Shown: positions 24,153-32,335 of the stretch, one piece after another
Numbering within the stretch: the stretch's first letter is position 1
Layout: every line of letters begins with the position of its first letter
Assembly: GCA_002394385.1 (NCBI GenBank)
Contig: DGTS01000007.1
Location: 1 to 57,384, forward strand
DNA: 57,384 nucleotides
Direction: 5' to 3'
Origin: Prevotella sp. UBA4330
Lineage (GTDB): Bacteria > Bacteroidota > Bacteroidia > Bacteroidales > Bacteroidaceae
Translations under genes and position numbers: made by a program
The notes under the pieces: generated by a model
What the model was told of the DNA's origin: nothing
Databases searched by the model: none
Seen by the model: only the letters and a program-made list of their open reading frames with translations

Positions 24153-25526
24153 ATGAAACGTATGGACTGGAACAAACTTCTCACGAACAAACGTCTCGGA
24201 CAGGAATCGCGCCACAGCGAACGTCACGACGACAGGACAGAGTTTAAGCGCGACTACGACCGCCTTATCTTCTCGGCTCCGTTCCGCAGACTGCAGAACA
24301 AGACCCAGGTGTTCCCGCTGCCGGGCAGCATTTTCGTGCACAACCGACTGACCCACTCGCTCGAAGTGGCAAGCGTGGGAATGTCGTTAGGCAACGACGT
24401 GGCAAGAAGAATTATTGCAAAAAATCCCCATTTCATCGACACCAAACTGTCTGAGATAGGTACCATCGTCAGTGCCGCGTGCCTCGCTCACGACATGGGC
24501 AACCCTCCCTTCGGCCACTCTGGCGAGAAGGCGATACAAACATTCTTCACTGAGGGCAAGGGCACATATCTGCAAGAGATTGTGTCGCCCGAGTTCTGGT
24601 CGGACATCACCCACTTTGAAGGAAACGCCAACGCCTTCCGACTGCTTGCCCACCGCTTTAAAGGACGCCGCGAGGGTGGCTTCGTGATGACTTACACCAC
24701 CCTGGCTTCAATAGTGAAATATCCCGTTTCATCGACACTTGCAGGCAAAAAAGGTAAGTTCGGATTCTTCCAGGAGGAGATGCCGACGTACATCAAGATT
24801 GCAGAGGAGATGGGAATACCGCAGGTTTCCAAACCTACGGCGGAGGAGTGTGGCAGCAAAGGCATCAAGGGTGTTGCATACGCACGCCACCCGCTGGTCT
24901 ATCTTTTGGAGGCCGCCGACGACATCTGTTACGAGATAATGGACATCGAGGATGCCCACAAACTGAAAATTCTCAGTTTCGACGAGACAAGCGACCTGCT
25001 GTTAGGATTCTTCGACGAGGAGACAAAGGCAAGGATAAAACAACGCATCGTTGACGAAGGCATCACCGACGACAACGAGAAAGTGATTTACATGCGTGCA
25101 TGCGCCATCGGCAAACTGGAGAACTGCTGCGTTGACGCGTTTATGGCGCACGAAGAAGAGATAATGAACGGCACGTTCAAAGGCTCGCTCATCGATGAAA
25201 TCGGCGAAAAACAGCGCTTGGCATACAAAAAATGCACCAAGACATCGCTTGCAAAGATATACAACAGCAAGCCTGTTCTGGACGTGGAACTAAGCGGTTT
25301 CAAGATTATGGCAACACTGATGGAAACGTTCATCGAGGCTGCCGTGCACCCCGACCGTTTCTATTCGAAGCAACTGATACAGCGGGTGAGCAGCCAGTAT
25401 GACATCTACTCGCCCGACCTTGAAACCCGAATAATGGCTATCATTGATTACATCAGCGGCATGACCGATGTTTATGCGCTTGAGATTTACCAGAAAATCA
25501 ACGGCATCTCACTGCCTATAGTTTAG
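24153..25526 (+). CDS. dgt: Deoxyguanosinetriphosphate triphosphohydrolase (dGTPase)
   Basis: 457 residues from MKRMDWNKLL. HD-domain dNTPase: FSAPFRRLQNKTQVFPL and RLTHSLEVASVG carry the first His, HDMGNPPFGHSGEKAI the His-Asp pair and flanking His, and EAADDICYEIMDIEDA the distal Asp. Cleaves dGTP to deoxyguanosine and tripolyphosphate. Length fits the type-1 dGTPases of Bacteroidetes. The shared 200-bp divergent region with dut suggests parallel control of nucleotide pools, although no common operator is visible. Confidence 0.95.
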   Translation: MKRMDWNKLLTNKRLGQESRHSERHDDRTEFKRDYDRLIFSAPFRRLQNKTQVFPLPGSIFVHNRLTHSLEVASVGMSLGNDVARRIIAKNPHFIDTKLSEIGTIVSAACLAHDMGNPPFGHSGEKAIQTFFTEGKGTYLQEIVSPEFWSDITHFEGNANAFRLLAHRFKGRREGGFVMTYTTLASIVKYPVSSTLAGKKGKFGFFQEEMPTYIKIAEEMGIPQVSKPTAEECGSKGIKGVAYARHPLVYLLEAADDICYEIMDIEDAHKLKILSFDETSDLLLGFFDEETKARIKQRIVDEGITDDNEKVIYMRACAIGKLENCCVDAFMAHEEEIMNGTFKGSLIDEIGEKQRLAYKKCTKTSLAKIYNSKPVLDVELSGFKIMATLMETFIEAAVHPDRFYSKQLIQRVSSQYDIYSPDLETRIMAIIDYISGMTDVYALEIYQKINGISLPIV

Positions 25527-25546
25527 GGAGAAACGGGAAAAGCAAC

Positions 25547-25568
25547 GCGGCGAAAACATTTTCGCCGC
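25547..25568. terminator. Perfect hairpin between convergent dgt and glsB
   Basis: GCGGCGAAAA (25547-25556) pairs perfectly with 25559-25568 around CA. It lies 20 bp after the dgt stop and 8 bp before the glsB stop, so it may serve both directions. There is no long T-run, so termination efficiency is uncertain. Confidence 0.6.
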
Positions 25569-25575
25569 CCCAATG

Positions 25576-26574
25576 TCATTGTTTCTCCTTATATATCACT
25601 TTGTTTGCACCGCTCGTTAAACGGAAAGCCTCGGGGTGCTGCTTAACATACGAGTCGATGTGGCGCACACGTTTCTCCTCAAGAATCTCGTCAACGGCAA
25701 TAAGGATGCCTGTCTCCTCAACGTCGCCGAAGCCATAGTTGATGGCTGTTCCGAAGAGTTTCATCGTTGGACTGAGGTTCATGTAAGCATTCACCAGCGG
25801 CGGAATGTTATACCCCATGTTGCGTATCTCGTTGTTCAAAATACGGTAGTCTGCCTTGAAATCATCCTCACAGAAAAGTCTCTCCAGTTCTGCTGGGTCG
25901 GCTTCTATTTTCAGCGGTTTCATCGGTGTTATGAGGTGGTCTTTATCGTCGAAGTGCTTCTTCAGGAAATAGAGTATCATGTCCCTTCCGCGTCGTATGT
26001 AGGAAGGATACATCGTCATCTTTCCGAAGAAATATTTCACGTTAGGCATTATCACGGTGAGCGCCCCCAGTCCGTCCCACAGGTTGTCAAGGGCGAAGAT
26101 GCTCTTGGTGTTTCGCTGCACGTTCTGGTACTCCAGTGACACGAACGAGCGTCCCAGTTCGATGGTATAGGGCATATACTCCTTGATGAAACGGTCGGAG
26201 AAATGGAACATGTGGCTTGTAGCGAGTATCGGCTGACCGTTCTCGTCGAGTTCCCAGTCGGTGCCGCAGAGGTATCGGTAGCCGCCGATAATCTCCTCGT
26301 CCTCTGGATTCCACACAATCAGTTGTTTGTAACAGTTGTCGCAGGTGTCGAACTCGTCGATGTCCATGCTTTTACCTGTTCCGCCACCAGCCTCACGAAA
26401 GGCAATCTCGCGCAACCGCCCAATCTCCTTCATGGTGTTGGGCGCGTTGTGTGCCGTAACGATATAAATCTCGTTATTGCTCTTGTTGGTCATTCTGAGT
26501 TGCTTCTCGGGTGTCAGTTCCGCTTTCAGCAACTCGCGGCTAATAGGCTGGATTATCTCTTGTTCCATCATCAC
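25576..26574 (-). CDS. glsB: Glycine-lipid N-acyltransferase (GNAT/OlsB-like)
   Basis: 332 residues. Acyl-ACP-dependent GNAT fold related to OlsB and autoinducer synthases: IGRLREIAFREAGGGTGKSMDIDEFD, then the acceptor region EEIIGGYRYLCG and SFVSLEYQ. In Bacteroides thetaiotaomicron the glsB product puts a 3-hydroxy fatty acid on the amino group of glycine, the first step toward glycine and serine-glycine lipids. It lies 15 bp after glsA on the same strand, which supports the assignment of both. Two more ATGs follow within four codons, so the exact start is open. Confidence 0.85.
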   Translation of the reverse strand: MMMEQEIIQPISRELLKAELTPEKQLRMTNKSNNEIYIVTAHNAPNTMKEIGRLREIAFREAGGGTGKSMDIDEFDTCDNCYKQLIVWNPEDEEIIGGYRYLCGTDWELDENGQPILATSHMFHFSDRFIKEYMPYTIELGRSFVSLEYQNVQRNTKSIFALDNLWDGLGALTVIMPNVKYFFGKMTMYPSYIRRGRDMILYFLKKHFDDKDHLITPMKPLKIEADPAELERLFCEDDFKADYRILNNEIRNMGYNIPPLVNAYMNLSPTMKLFGTAINYGFGDVEETGILIAVDEILEEKRVRHIDSYVKQHPEAFRLTSGANKVIYKEKQ

Positions 26575-26589
26575 TTATTGAAATAAAAG

Positions 26590-27417
26590 TCACAGTTCAT
26601 ATACTCTGTCATACACAAATTTCACCCATTCCATCGGTGTTTTCGACTTGTCGAACGTCTGCCAAGGTATAGGTTTACCGAACGACACCTTGAATGTCTT
26701 GTGTACGTTCTTGTACATCTCGTCAACAAGGAACAGCATGGCGATGTTCACCTTCTTGATATGCCTGTCGCTAAAGTTGGCGAGGCGGTAGAAGAAGTCG
26801 GAGTTCTGCCCGCTGAAGTGTATCGGCACGATGTCGCGCTTATATTCTATGCTCTTCGAGAGGAATGTCTTTTTCCAAGGCAGGTCGCGAATCTCGCCGT
26901 CTATCTTTCGCGAACACAGTCCGGCGGGGAACATCAGCATGTGATAGTCGCTCTGGAAGCCCGCCTCCACCATTGCTGGGAAGTTGCGGCTCTGGTTGCC
27001 AGTCTTGTTTATAGGGATGCACAGCGGTGCCAGTCCCGGCAGGTTCATCAGCAGGTCGTTGACGAGATAGCGGAAACGGCTGTCATACTTGCGGCCGATA
27101 ATAGACCCGAGAGCCACGCCGTCGATGCCTCCGAGGGGGTGATTGCTCACGAAGGTGTAAAGTTTCCCGTCGTCTTTCGATGGAAGATTTTCCTCACCCT
27201 CAAACTCAAGCGTCATGTCGAGATAGCGCACACACTCCTCAAGCCACGGCGTTCCGGTGAGTTCGCGGCTGTCCCAGAGGAACTTGTTCACCTCGTCTTG
27301 ATGCGCGATTTTCTTCAACCACGAAACGACAGGAGCAGGCACATACTTTGCCTTAGCACCCATTTTCCCCTTAAGGATTTCGCTTATGTCAATCGTTTTC
27401 TCGGTTATCTGACTCAT
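26590..27417 (-). CDS. glsA: Glycine-lipid O-acyltransferase (PlsC-like)
   Basis: 275 residues from MSQITEKTID; a 46-residue upstream extension runs through the promoter box and an AT-rich leader and is rejected. Lysophospholipid-acyltransferase fold: the active-site block reads SNHPLGGIDG, a variant of the NHxxxxD motif with one extra residue, followed by PINKTGNQSRNF and the FPAGLCSRK block corresponding to FPEGTRS. In B. theta GlsA adds the second, O-linked acyl chain to the N-acylated glycine. Pairing with glsB strongly supports this role over bulk phospholipid synthesis. Confidence 0.83.
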   Translation of the reverse strand: MSQITEKTIDISEILKGKMGAKAKYVPAPVVSWLKKIAHQDEVNKFLWDSRELTGTPWLEECVRYLDMTLEFEGEENLPSKDDGKLYTFVSNHPLGGIDGVALGSIIGRKYDSRFRYLVNDLLMNLPGLAPLCIPINKTGNQSRNFPAMVEAGFQSDYHMLMFPAGLCSRKIDGEIRDLPWKKTFLSKSIEYKRDIVPIHFSGQNSDFFYRLANFSDRHIKKVNIAMLFLVDEMYKNVHKTFKVSFGKPIPWQTFDKSKTPMEWVKFVYDRVYEL

Positions 27418-27436
27418 TTTTCTGCAAAAACTATTT

Positions 27437-27445
27437 GCAAAAATA
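27437..27445 (-). promoter_or_regulatory. -7 promoter box of glsA-glsB
   Basis: Minus strand TATTTTTGC, 20 bp before the chosen glsA ATG. Confidence 0.65.
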
Positions 27446-27655
27446 CACCTATTTTTTGGAATATCCTGCCTTTTTGTCGAAAAAATTACAAAAAAATATT
27501 CAATTAGTTTGATTTTAACACTACCGCCATGCGGTTTGCGACTTTTACGAAACAATATGCAACATTATTAAGCGGGCAACAAACGTCACGGCGCATGCAT
27601 TGCATCTCGGACCGGAACAACCTGGTCTCACATCGCGACTCATGCCATGCGCGGA

Positions 27656-27721
27656 AGTAAAATAGGCTGTTTTGGTGAGTAAAATAGGCTATTTTGGTCA
27701 GCAATATAGCCTATTTTACTT
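27656..27721. repeat. 22-bp-period tandem array, 3 units (family 1, second locus)
   Basis: Units at 27656-27677, 27678-27699 and 27700-27721. Core AAAATAGGCTATTTT in the first two and ATAGCCTATTTT in the third. The last unit matches the last unit of the array at 11939-12004 almost base for base, 15.7 kb away. Bases 27446-27655 before it are unremarkable intergenic sequence. Confidence 0.92.
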
Positions 27722-27751
27722 TTCAACACCTGCGAGATTGGCGAATGTCGG

Positions 27752-27839
27752 GGCACGAGGCATGCACAAAAATGGCATTAAACATGTTCAAAGAGCGCAC
27801 AAAGCATGTTCAAAGATGGCACGAGGCATGCTCAAAGAG
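27752..27839. repeat. 22-bp-period tandem array, 4 units (family 2)
   Basis: Units at 27752-27773, 27774-27795, 27796-27817 and 27818-27839. Conserved words are GGCACGAGGCATG and CATGTTCAAAGA; units differ at 3-7 positions. Sequence is unrelated to the array 30 bp to the left, yet the period is identical. Short frames across it are repeat read-through and not genes. Confidence 0.9.
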
Positions 27840-27940
27840 CATGAAAACGGGCATCACGATGCTGCAGAACCGACTGGCAGGTTTTGCGGACCGCCGCCGC
27901 CAATTGCTAAAAAACTCTAAAAATGCAGTATTTTTTTATT

Positions 27941-27970
27941 TTTGTGGTGGAAAGTGGTGGAAAGTGGAGG
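27941..27970 (+). promoter_or_regulatory. MraZ operator: 10-bp direct repeats
   Basis: Three consecutive 10-mers, TTTGTGGTGG, AAAGTGGTGG and AAAGTGGAGG, with a fourth degenerate one (AAATTGTGTA) to 27980. MraZ is known to bind arrays of short GTGG/AAAGTGK boxes spaced about one helical turn apart upstream of its own operon. This array ends immediately before the -7 box of mraZ, so bound MraZ would block the promoter. It is the likely autoregulatory site for the whole dcw cluster. Confidence 0.85.
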
Positions 27971-27978
27971 AAATTGTG

Positions 27979-27987
27979 TAACTTTGC
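27979..27987 (+). promoter_or_regulatory. -7 promoter box of the dcw cluster
   Basis: TAACTTTGC, 27 bp before the mraZ ATG and abutting the MraZ boxes. Confidence 0.75.
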
Positions 27988-28013
27988 CGCATAGTATTTA
28001 TTAATAAGAACGC

Positions 28014-28481
28014 ATGAGGTTTTTAGGCAACATAGAAGCAAAGGTTGACGCGAAGGGAAGAGCCTTTCTGCCAGCCACTTTCCGCAAGGTGCTGCAGGCA
28101 TCGGGCGAGGAAAGTCTGGTGATGCGCATGGACCCTCACCAGAAATGCATCGTGCTCTACCCCGAGAGCGTGTGGAACAGCGAGATGGACGCTATGGAGA
28201 GCCGACTGGGCAGATGGAACCGCGCAGAGCAGCAGATATACCGTCAGTTTGTGTCGATGGTTGAACTGGTGACGCTCGACGGCAACGGGCGCTTCCTCGT
28301 GCCGAAACGCTACCTGCAGAAAGCGGGCATCAGCCAGAACGTCAGGTTCATCGGCGTGCGCAACACCATAGAGATGTGGGACATCGACGAACTGGAAAGT
28401 CAGTTTGTGGACGCCGAGGAGTTCTCGCAACTCTTCGAGAAAATGATGTCGGAGCCTGGGTCTCAGACACCAAAGGAATAG
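28014..28481 (+). CDS. mraZ: Transcriptional regulator MraZ
   Basis: 155 residues. Two SpoVT/AbrB-like swapped-hairpin DNA-binding repeats: GNIEAKVDAKGRAFLPATFRK (about 5-25) and VTLDGNGRFLVPKRYLQKAG (about 84-103), each with the DxxGRxxxP core. MraZ forms a ring and represses the dcw operon by binding direct repeats such as those at 27941-27970. First gene of the cluster. Confidence 0.96.
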   Translation: MRFLGNIEAKVDAKGRAFLPATFRKVLQASGEESLVMRMDPHQKCIVLYPESVWNSEMDAMESRLGRWNRAEQQIYRQFVSMVELVTLDGNGRFLVPKRYLQKAGISQNVRFIGVRNTIEMWDIDELESQFVDAEEFSQLFEKMMSEPGSQTPKE

Positions 28482-28569
28482 GTCCACGCCACGGTTAAGG
28501 AACGGCGACACGAGCCAATATCCTCTGAAGAAAAGAGAAACTAAAAGGGAACAACTCATATATTAGGCA

Positions 28570-29484
28570 ATGTCAACGCAAGTCTATCACATCCCAGTGC
28601 TGCTCAACGAGAGCATCGACGGACTGAACATCCATGAGGGCGGCATCTATGTCGATGTGACATTCGGCGGCGGCGGGCACAGCAGAGAGATAATATCGCG
28701 CTTCAAGGGCGGCGAACATCTCTACAGTTTCGACCAGGACGCTGACGCCGAGAAGAACATCGGGACGATGGACACGGAGCAGTTCACTTTTGTGAGAAGC
28801 AACTTCAGGTATCTGAAAAACTGGATGCGCTACTACGGGGTGGAGAAGATTGACGGACTGCTTGCCGACCTGGGCGTGTCGAGCCACCACTTCGACGACG
28901 AGACACGAGGCTTCTCGTTCCGCTTCGATGCTCCGCTGGACATGAGGATGAACAAAAGGGCTGGCAAGACGGCTGCCGAGATACTGAACAAGGAAAGCGA
29001 GGAGCGGCTCGCCGACATATTCTACATATACGGAGAACTGAAAAACTCGCGCCGCATAGCGTCGGCGATAGTGAAAAGCCGAGAACAGAAGAGCATCGAG
29101 ACGACACAGGACTTCATGAACGTGGTGGAGCCGATGTTCAGGAAAGAACGAGAGAAGAAAGACCTCGCCCGACTGTTCCAGGCTCTGCGCATCGAGGTGA
29201 ACCACGAGATGGACGCACTGAGAGACATGCTGAAGGCGGCCACCGAACTGCTCGCGCCAGGCGGAAGACTATCGGTGATTACCTATCACTCGCTGGAAGA
29301 CCGCATCGTGAAGAACATGATGAAGGCAGGAAATGCAGAAGGCAAGGTAAGACAAGACTTCTTCGGGAGGATAGAGTCGCCATTCACACTGGTAAACAAC
29401 AAGGTGATTACTCCGCAGCAGGACGAGATAGAGAGCAACCCGCGCAGCCGCAGTGCCAAACTAAGAATAGCAGAAAAGAGATGA
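28570..29484 (+). CDS. rsmH: 16S rRNA (cytosine1402-N4)-methyltransferase
   Basis: 304 residues. SAM-binding start HIPVLLNESIDGLNIHEGGIYVDVTFGGGGHSREI, LADLGVSSHHFDDETRGFSFRFDAPLDMRM and the C-terminal YHSLEDRIVKNMM and NPRSRSAKLRIAEK, all RsmH signatures. It methylates C1402 in the ribosomal P site. Separated from mraZ by 88 bp of non-coding DNA and overlapping ftsL by 4 bp. Confidence 0.97.
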   Translation: MSTQVYHIPVLLNESIDGLNIHEGGIYVDVTFGGGGHSREIISRFKGGEHLYSFDQDADAEKNIGTMDTEQFTFVRSNFRYLKNWMRYYGVEKIDGLLADLGVSSHHFDDETRGFSFRFDAPLDMRMNKRAGKTAAEILNKESEERLADIFYIYGELKNSRRIASAIVKSREQKSIETTQDFMNVVEPMFRKEREKKDLARLFQALRIEVNHEMDALRDMLKAATELLAPGGRLSVITYHSLEDRIVKNMMKAGNAEGKVRQDFFGRIESPFTLVNNKVITPQQDEIESNPRSRSAKLRIAEKR

Positions 29485-30125
29485 AAGACGAAGATATAAA
29501 GAAAAGAGAAATTGAAGAGGCAGACGACATAATGGCGGATGCCGAACAAACCGAGGCTGAAACGAAAGCCGAAGACGCGCCAGGCGGCGAGTCGGAGACC
29601 GACGTGGACACCAACGAAGAAACGACAACTGAAGAGGAGAGGAAAGCGAAAGAGGCAGAAGAGAAGAAGGCGAAGGAGGAGAAAGCAAAGAGGGAGAAGG
29701 AAGAGAAGGAGAAAGAGAAAAGGGAAAAGGAGGAGAAAGAAGTGGAGTCGCTGGCTCTGACGATACAGAACCAGGCACGCGAGGACGAGCAGCCGCTGTC
29801 GAAGACTCTCTCGTTCAGGAAGATTCTGGGCGGCGACTTCTTCACGGCGGAGTTCATGAAGAAGAATGTGGGAGTGATAGTGCTCATCGTTGGCTTCACC
29901 CTGGTGTACATAGCCAACCGATACAGTTGCCAGAACGACCTGCTGGAGATAGACCGCCTGAACAAGGTGCTGCAAGACTCAAAGTACAAGGCACTGTCTG
30001 CCGCAAGCGAACTGACAGAGAAATGCCGCGAGACCCACGTGCTGGAGATGCTCCGCAACAACAAAGACAGCGTGCTGAAACAGGCAAGTCAGCCACCTTA
30101 TATTATTAATGTAGAAGAGAAATGA
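29481..30125 (+). CDS. ftsL: FtsL-like division protein with highly charged N-terminus
   Basis: 214 residues, about twice a typical FtsL. Residues 1-105 are cytoplasmic and acidic, then become a Lys/Glu repeat (about 52-88) likely to form a single long charged helix. One membrane segment at about 129-147, then a short periplasmic leucine-containing coiled coil (LLEIDRLNKVLQDSKYKALSA). Position between rsmH and ftsI and the single-pass topology identify it as the FtsL equivalent, which scaffolds FtsQ/FtsB and activates FtsWI. The segment FFTAEFMKKN before the TM is conserved in Bacteroidetes versions. Both ends overlap neighbouring genes by 4 bp. Confidence 0.82.
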   Translation: MKDEDIKKREIEEADDIMADAEQTEAETKAEDAPGGESETDVDTNEETTTEEERKAKEAEEKKAKEEKAKREKEEKEKEKREKEEKEVESLALTIQNQAREDEQPLSKTLSFRKILGGDFFTAEFMKKNVGVIVLIVGFTLVYIANRYSCQNDLLEIDRLNKVLQDSKYKALSAASELTEKCRETHVLEMLRNNKDSVLKQASQPPYIINVEEK

Positions 30126-32269
30126 GCAAATTCAACCATAAGAAGATACTGCCACGCTATAAGATTATAGCCTACTGCATCGTGCTGATAAGCATCGCCG
30201 TGCTGGCGAAGGCTGCCTATATCGGCACGGTGAAGCGCGACTATTGGATGAAGGTTGCAAGCCGACTGAAGAAAGACAGTGTTGACGTGAAACCTGTCAG
30301 GGGCAACATTCTCAGCAGCGACGGACAACTCATGGCAAGTTCGCTGCCCGAATATAAGATGTATATGGACTTCCTCGCCGGAGGTGAGGTCAAAGACTCG
30401 CTGCTCATGGACAAGATGGACAGCATCTGCGAGGGACTTCACGAGATATTCCCCGAACAAACCGCCGCGCAGTTCCGCAAGAATCTGGAGGAGGGACGCG
30501 CAAAGAAGTCGCGCCACTGGCCGATATGGAAGTATAGAGTAGATTATAATACGTACGCGCGCGTAAGGCAACTGCCCGTGTTCAACCTTAAAGGCTACAA
30601 GGGTGGTTTCCATCAGGAGGAGTTCAATGCGCGCCAACACCCGTTCACGTCGCTGGCATCGCGCACCGTGGGCGACCTCTATGGTGCTAAAGACTCTGCC
30701 CGTTACGGACTGGAACTCTCGTTCGACTCAGTGCTGCGCGGCGAGGCAGGAAAGATGGAGAAGCGCATGATAAAGCGCCGTTTCATCGGACTGACACAAA
30801 AGGAGGCTGTCGATGGCTCCGACATCGTTACCACCATCGACGTCCAGATGCAGGACATCGCCGAGCGTGCCGTCATCGACGAGTTGAAGGAGATAAACGG
30901 TCAGGTGGGTGTTGCCATAGTGATGGACGTGCCGACAGGCGACATCAAGGCCATCGTCAACATGACCAAATGTGCCGACGGACAATACCGCGAGGTGAAG
31001 AACAATGCCGTCAGCGACCTGCTCGAGCCAGGCTCGGTGTTCAAGACAGCATCGGTGATGGTGGCACTCGACGACGGTGTGGTTGACACCACGAAACTAA
31101 TCAACACCGGAAGTGGCATCGTTGACATGCACGGTGCAAAGATGAAAGACCACAACTGGCACAAGGGCGGATACGGAACCATTTCGTTCGCTCGCGCGCT
31201 GGAGGTGAGTTCAAACATCGGAATCAGCCGTGTAATTGACGAGTACTACAGCAAGAACCCTGAGAAATATGTGCAGGGACTACAGCGAATAGGCATCGCC
31301 AGCGACCTGAACATCCCACTTGTGGGTGCCAGTCCGCCACGAATCAGAATGCCGAAGAAGAACGACAAGGGTCAGTATGTCAACTGGAGCAAGACAGCCC
31401 TGCCATGGATGAGCATCGGATACGAGACACAGATACCGCCAATATCCACGCTTACGTTCTACAATGCCATTGCCAACGGAGGCAAGATGATGCGCCCGCG
31501 ATTTGTGAAGGCTGTTGAGAGAGACGGCGAGGTGATAAGAACCTTCGACCCCGTGGTGCTCAGACCGCAGATATGCAGTGCCAACACCCTCACCAAGGTG
31601 AGAACCCTGCTGGAGCATGTGGTGAGCCGCGGCACAGGAAAGGCGGCAAAATCGCAACTGTTCAAGGTGGCAGGCAAAACCGGAACAGCACAAATCTCGC
31701 ACGGTGTGTCGGGATATAAGAGCGGCGCAATGAAGTATCTGCTCAGTTTCGTGGGATTCTTCCCCGCTGACAATCCACGCTACAGTTGCATCGTGTGCAT
31801 ACAGAAAGTGGGCCATCCAGCATCGGGCGGCATGAGCGCCAAGGTGTTCCACAACATCTCGGAAGGCATAATGGCAAAGGACTTGAAACTGGATGCCAGC
31901 GACTCTCAGGACTCCCTGTCAATCGTGATGCCCGACGTGAAGAACGGAAACATGCTGGCTGCAAGTTACGTTCTCAACCATCTGGGCATCGCCACCAACA
32001 CCTCTTGGGACGGCAGTTATGCTCACGGCAACCCCATCTGGGGCGCTGCGACACGCACGAAGAACAGCATCGACATGACCGAATCGCCCCGATATGCCGA
32101 CGACGTGGTGCCTAACGTGATGGGAATGGGTGCCCGCGACGCAGTGTTCCTGTTGGAGAAACGCGGTGTGAAGGTTACTCTGGTGGGCAGAGGAAAGGTT
32201 AGTTCGCAGAGCCTTCCTGCCGGACATAAGATAAAGAAAGGTGAGACGTGCGTGCTGCGCATGAGTTGA
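30122..32269 (+). CDS. ftsI: Peptidoglycan transpeptidase FtsI (PBP3) with PASTA domain
   Basis: 715 residues. N-terminal TM (about 14-34), PBP dimerisation domain, then the transpeptidase with SxxK at Ser305 (SVFK), SxN at 363-365 (SSN) and KTG at 519-521. Near the C-terminus a PASTA domain (about 655-715, VVPNVMGMGARDAVFLLEKRG) is present, as in Gram-positive PBPs and most Bacteroidetes FtsI and unlike E. coli. Cross-links septal peptidoglycan together with FtsW. Confidence 0.95.
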   Translation: MSKFNHKKILPRYKIIAYCIVLISIAVLAKAAYIGTVKRDYWMKVASRLKKDSVDVKPVRGNILSSDGQLMASSLPEYKMYMDFLAGGEVKDSLLMDKMDSICEGLHEIFPEQTAAQFRKNLEEGRAKKSRHWPIWKYRVDYNTYARVRQLPVFNLKGYKGGFHQEEFNARQHPFTSLASRTVGDLYGAKDSARYGLELSFDSVLRGEAGKMEKRMIKRRFIGLTQKEAVDGSDIVTTIDVQMQDIAERAVIDELKEINGQVGVAIVMDVPTGDIKAIVNMTKCADGQYREVKNNAVSDLLEPGSVFKTASVMVALDDGVVDTTKLINTGSGIVDMHGAKMKDHNWHKGGYGTISFARALEVSSNIGISRVIDEYYSKNPEKYVQGLQRIGIASDLNIPLVGASPPRIRMPKKNDKGQYVNWSKTALPWMSIGYETQIPPISTLTFYNAIANGGKMMRPRFVKAVERDGEVIRTFDPVVLRPQICSANTLTKVRTLLEHVVSRGTGKAAKSQLFKVAGKTGTAQISHGVSGYKSGAMKYLLSFVGFFPADNPRYSCIVCIQKVGHPASGGMSAKVFHNISEGIMAKDLKLDASDSQDSLSIVMPDVKNGNMLAASYVLNHLGIATNTSWDGSYAHGNPIWGAATRTKNSIDMTESPRYADDVVPNVMGMGARDAVFLLEKRGVKVTLVGRGKVSSQSLPAGHKIKKGETCVLRMS

Positions 32270-32335
32270 CAACACCGAGCACCACCCCACCCTGGACACC
32301 ATATATATAATAAGGTAAGAACAAAAGAACAAGAT

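Noticed and set aside
27418..27555. 46-residue N-terminal extension of glsA
   Set aside because: Contains the promoter box at 27437-27445 and has low-complexity AT-rich codons.
27752..27839. CRISPR array
   Set aside because: Units are contiguous with no spacers, period is only 22 bp, and no cas gene is in the window.
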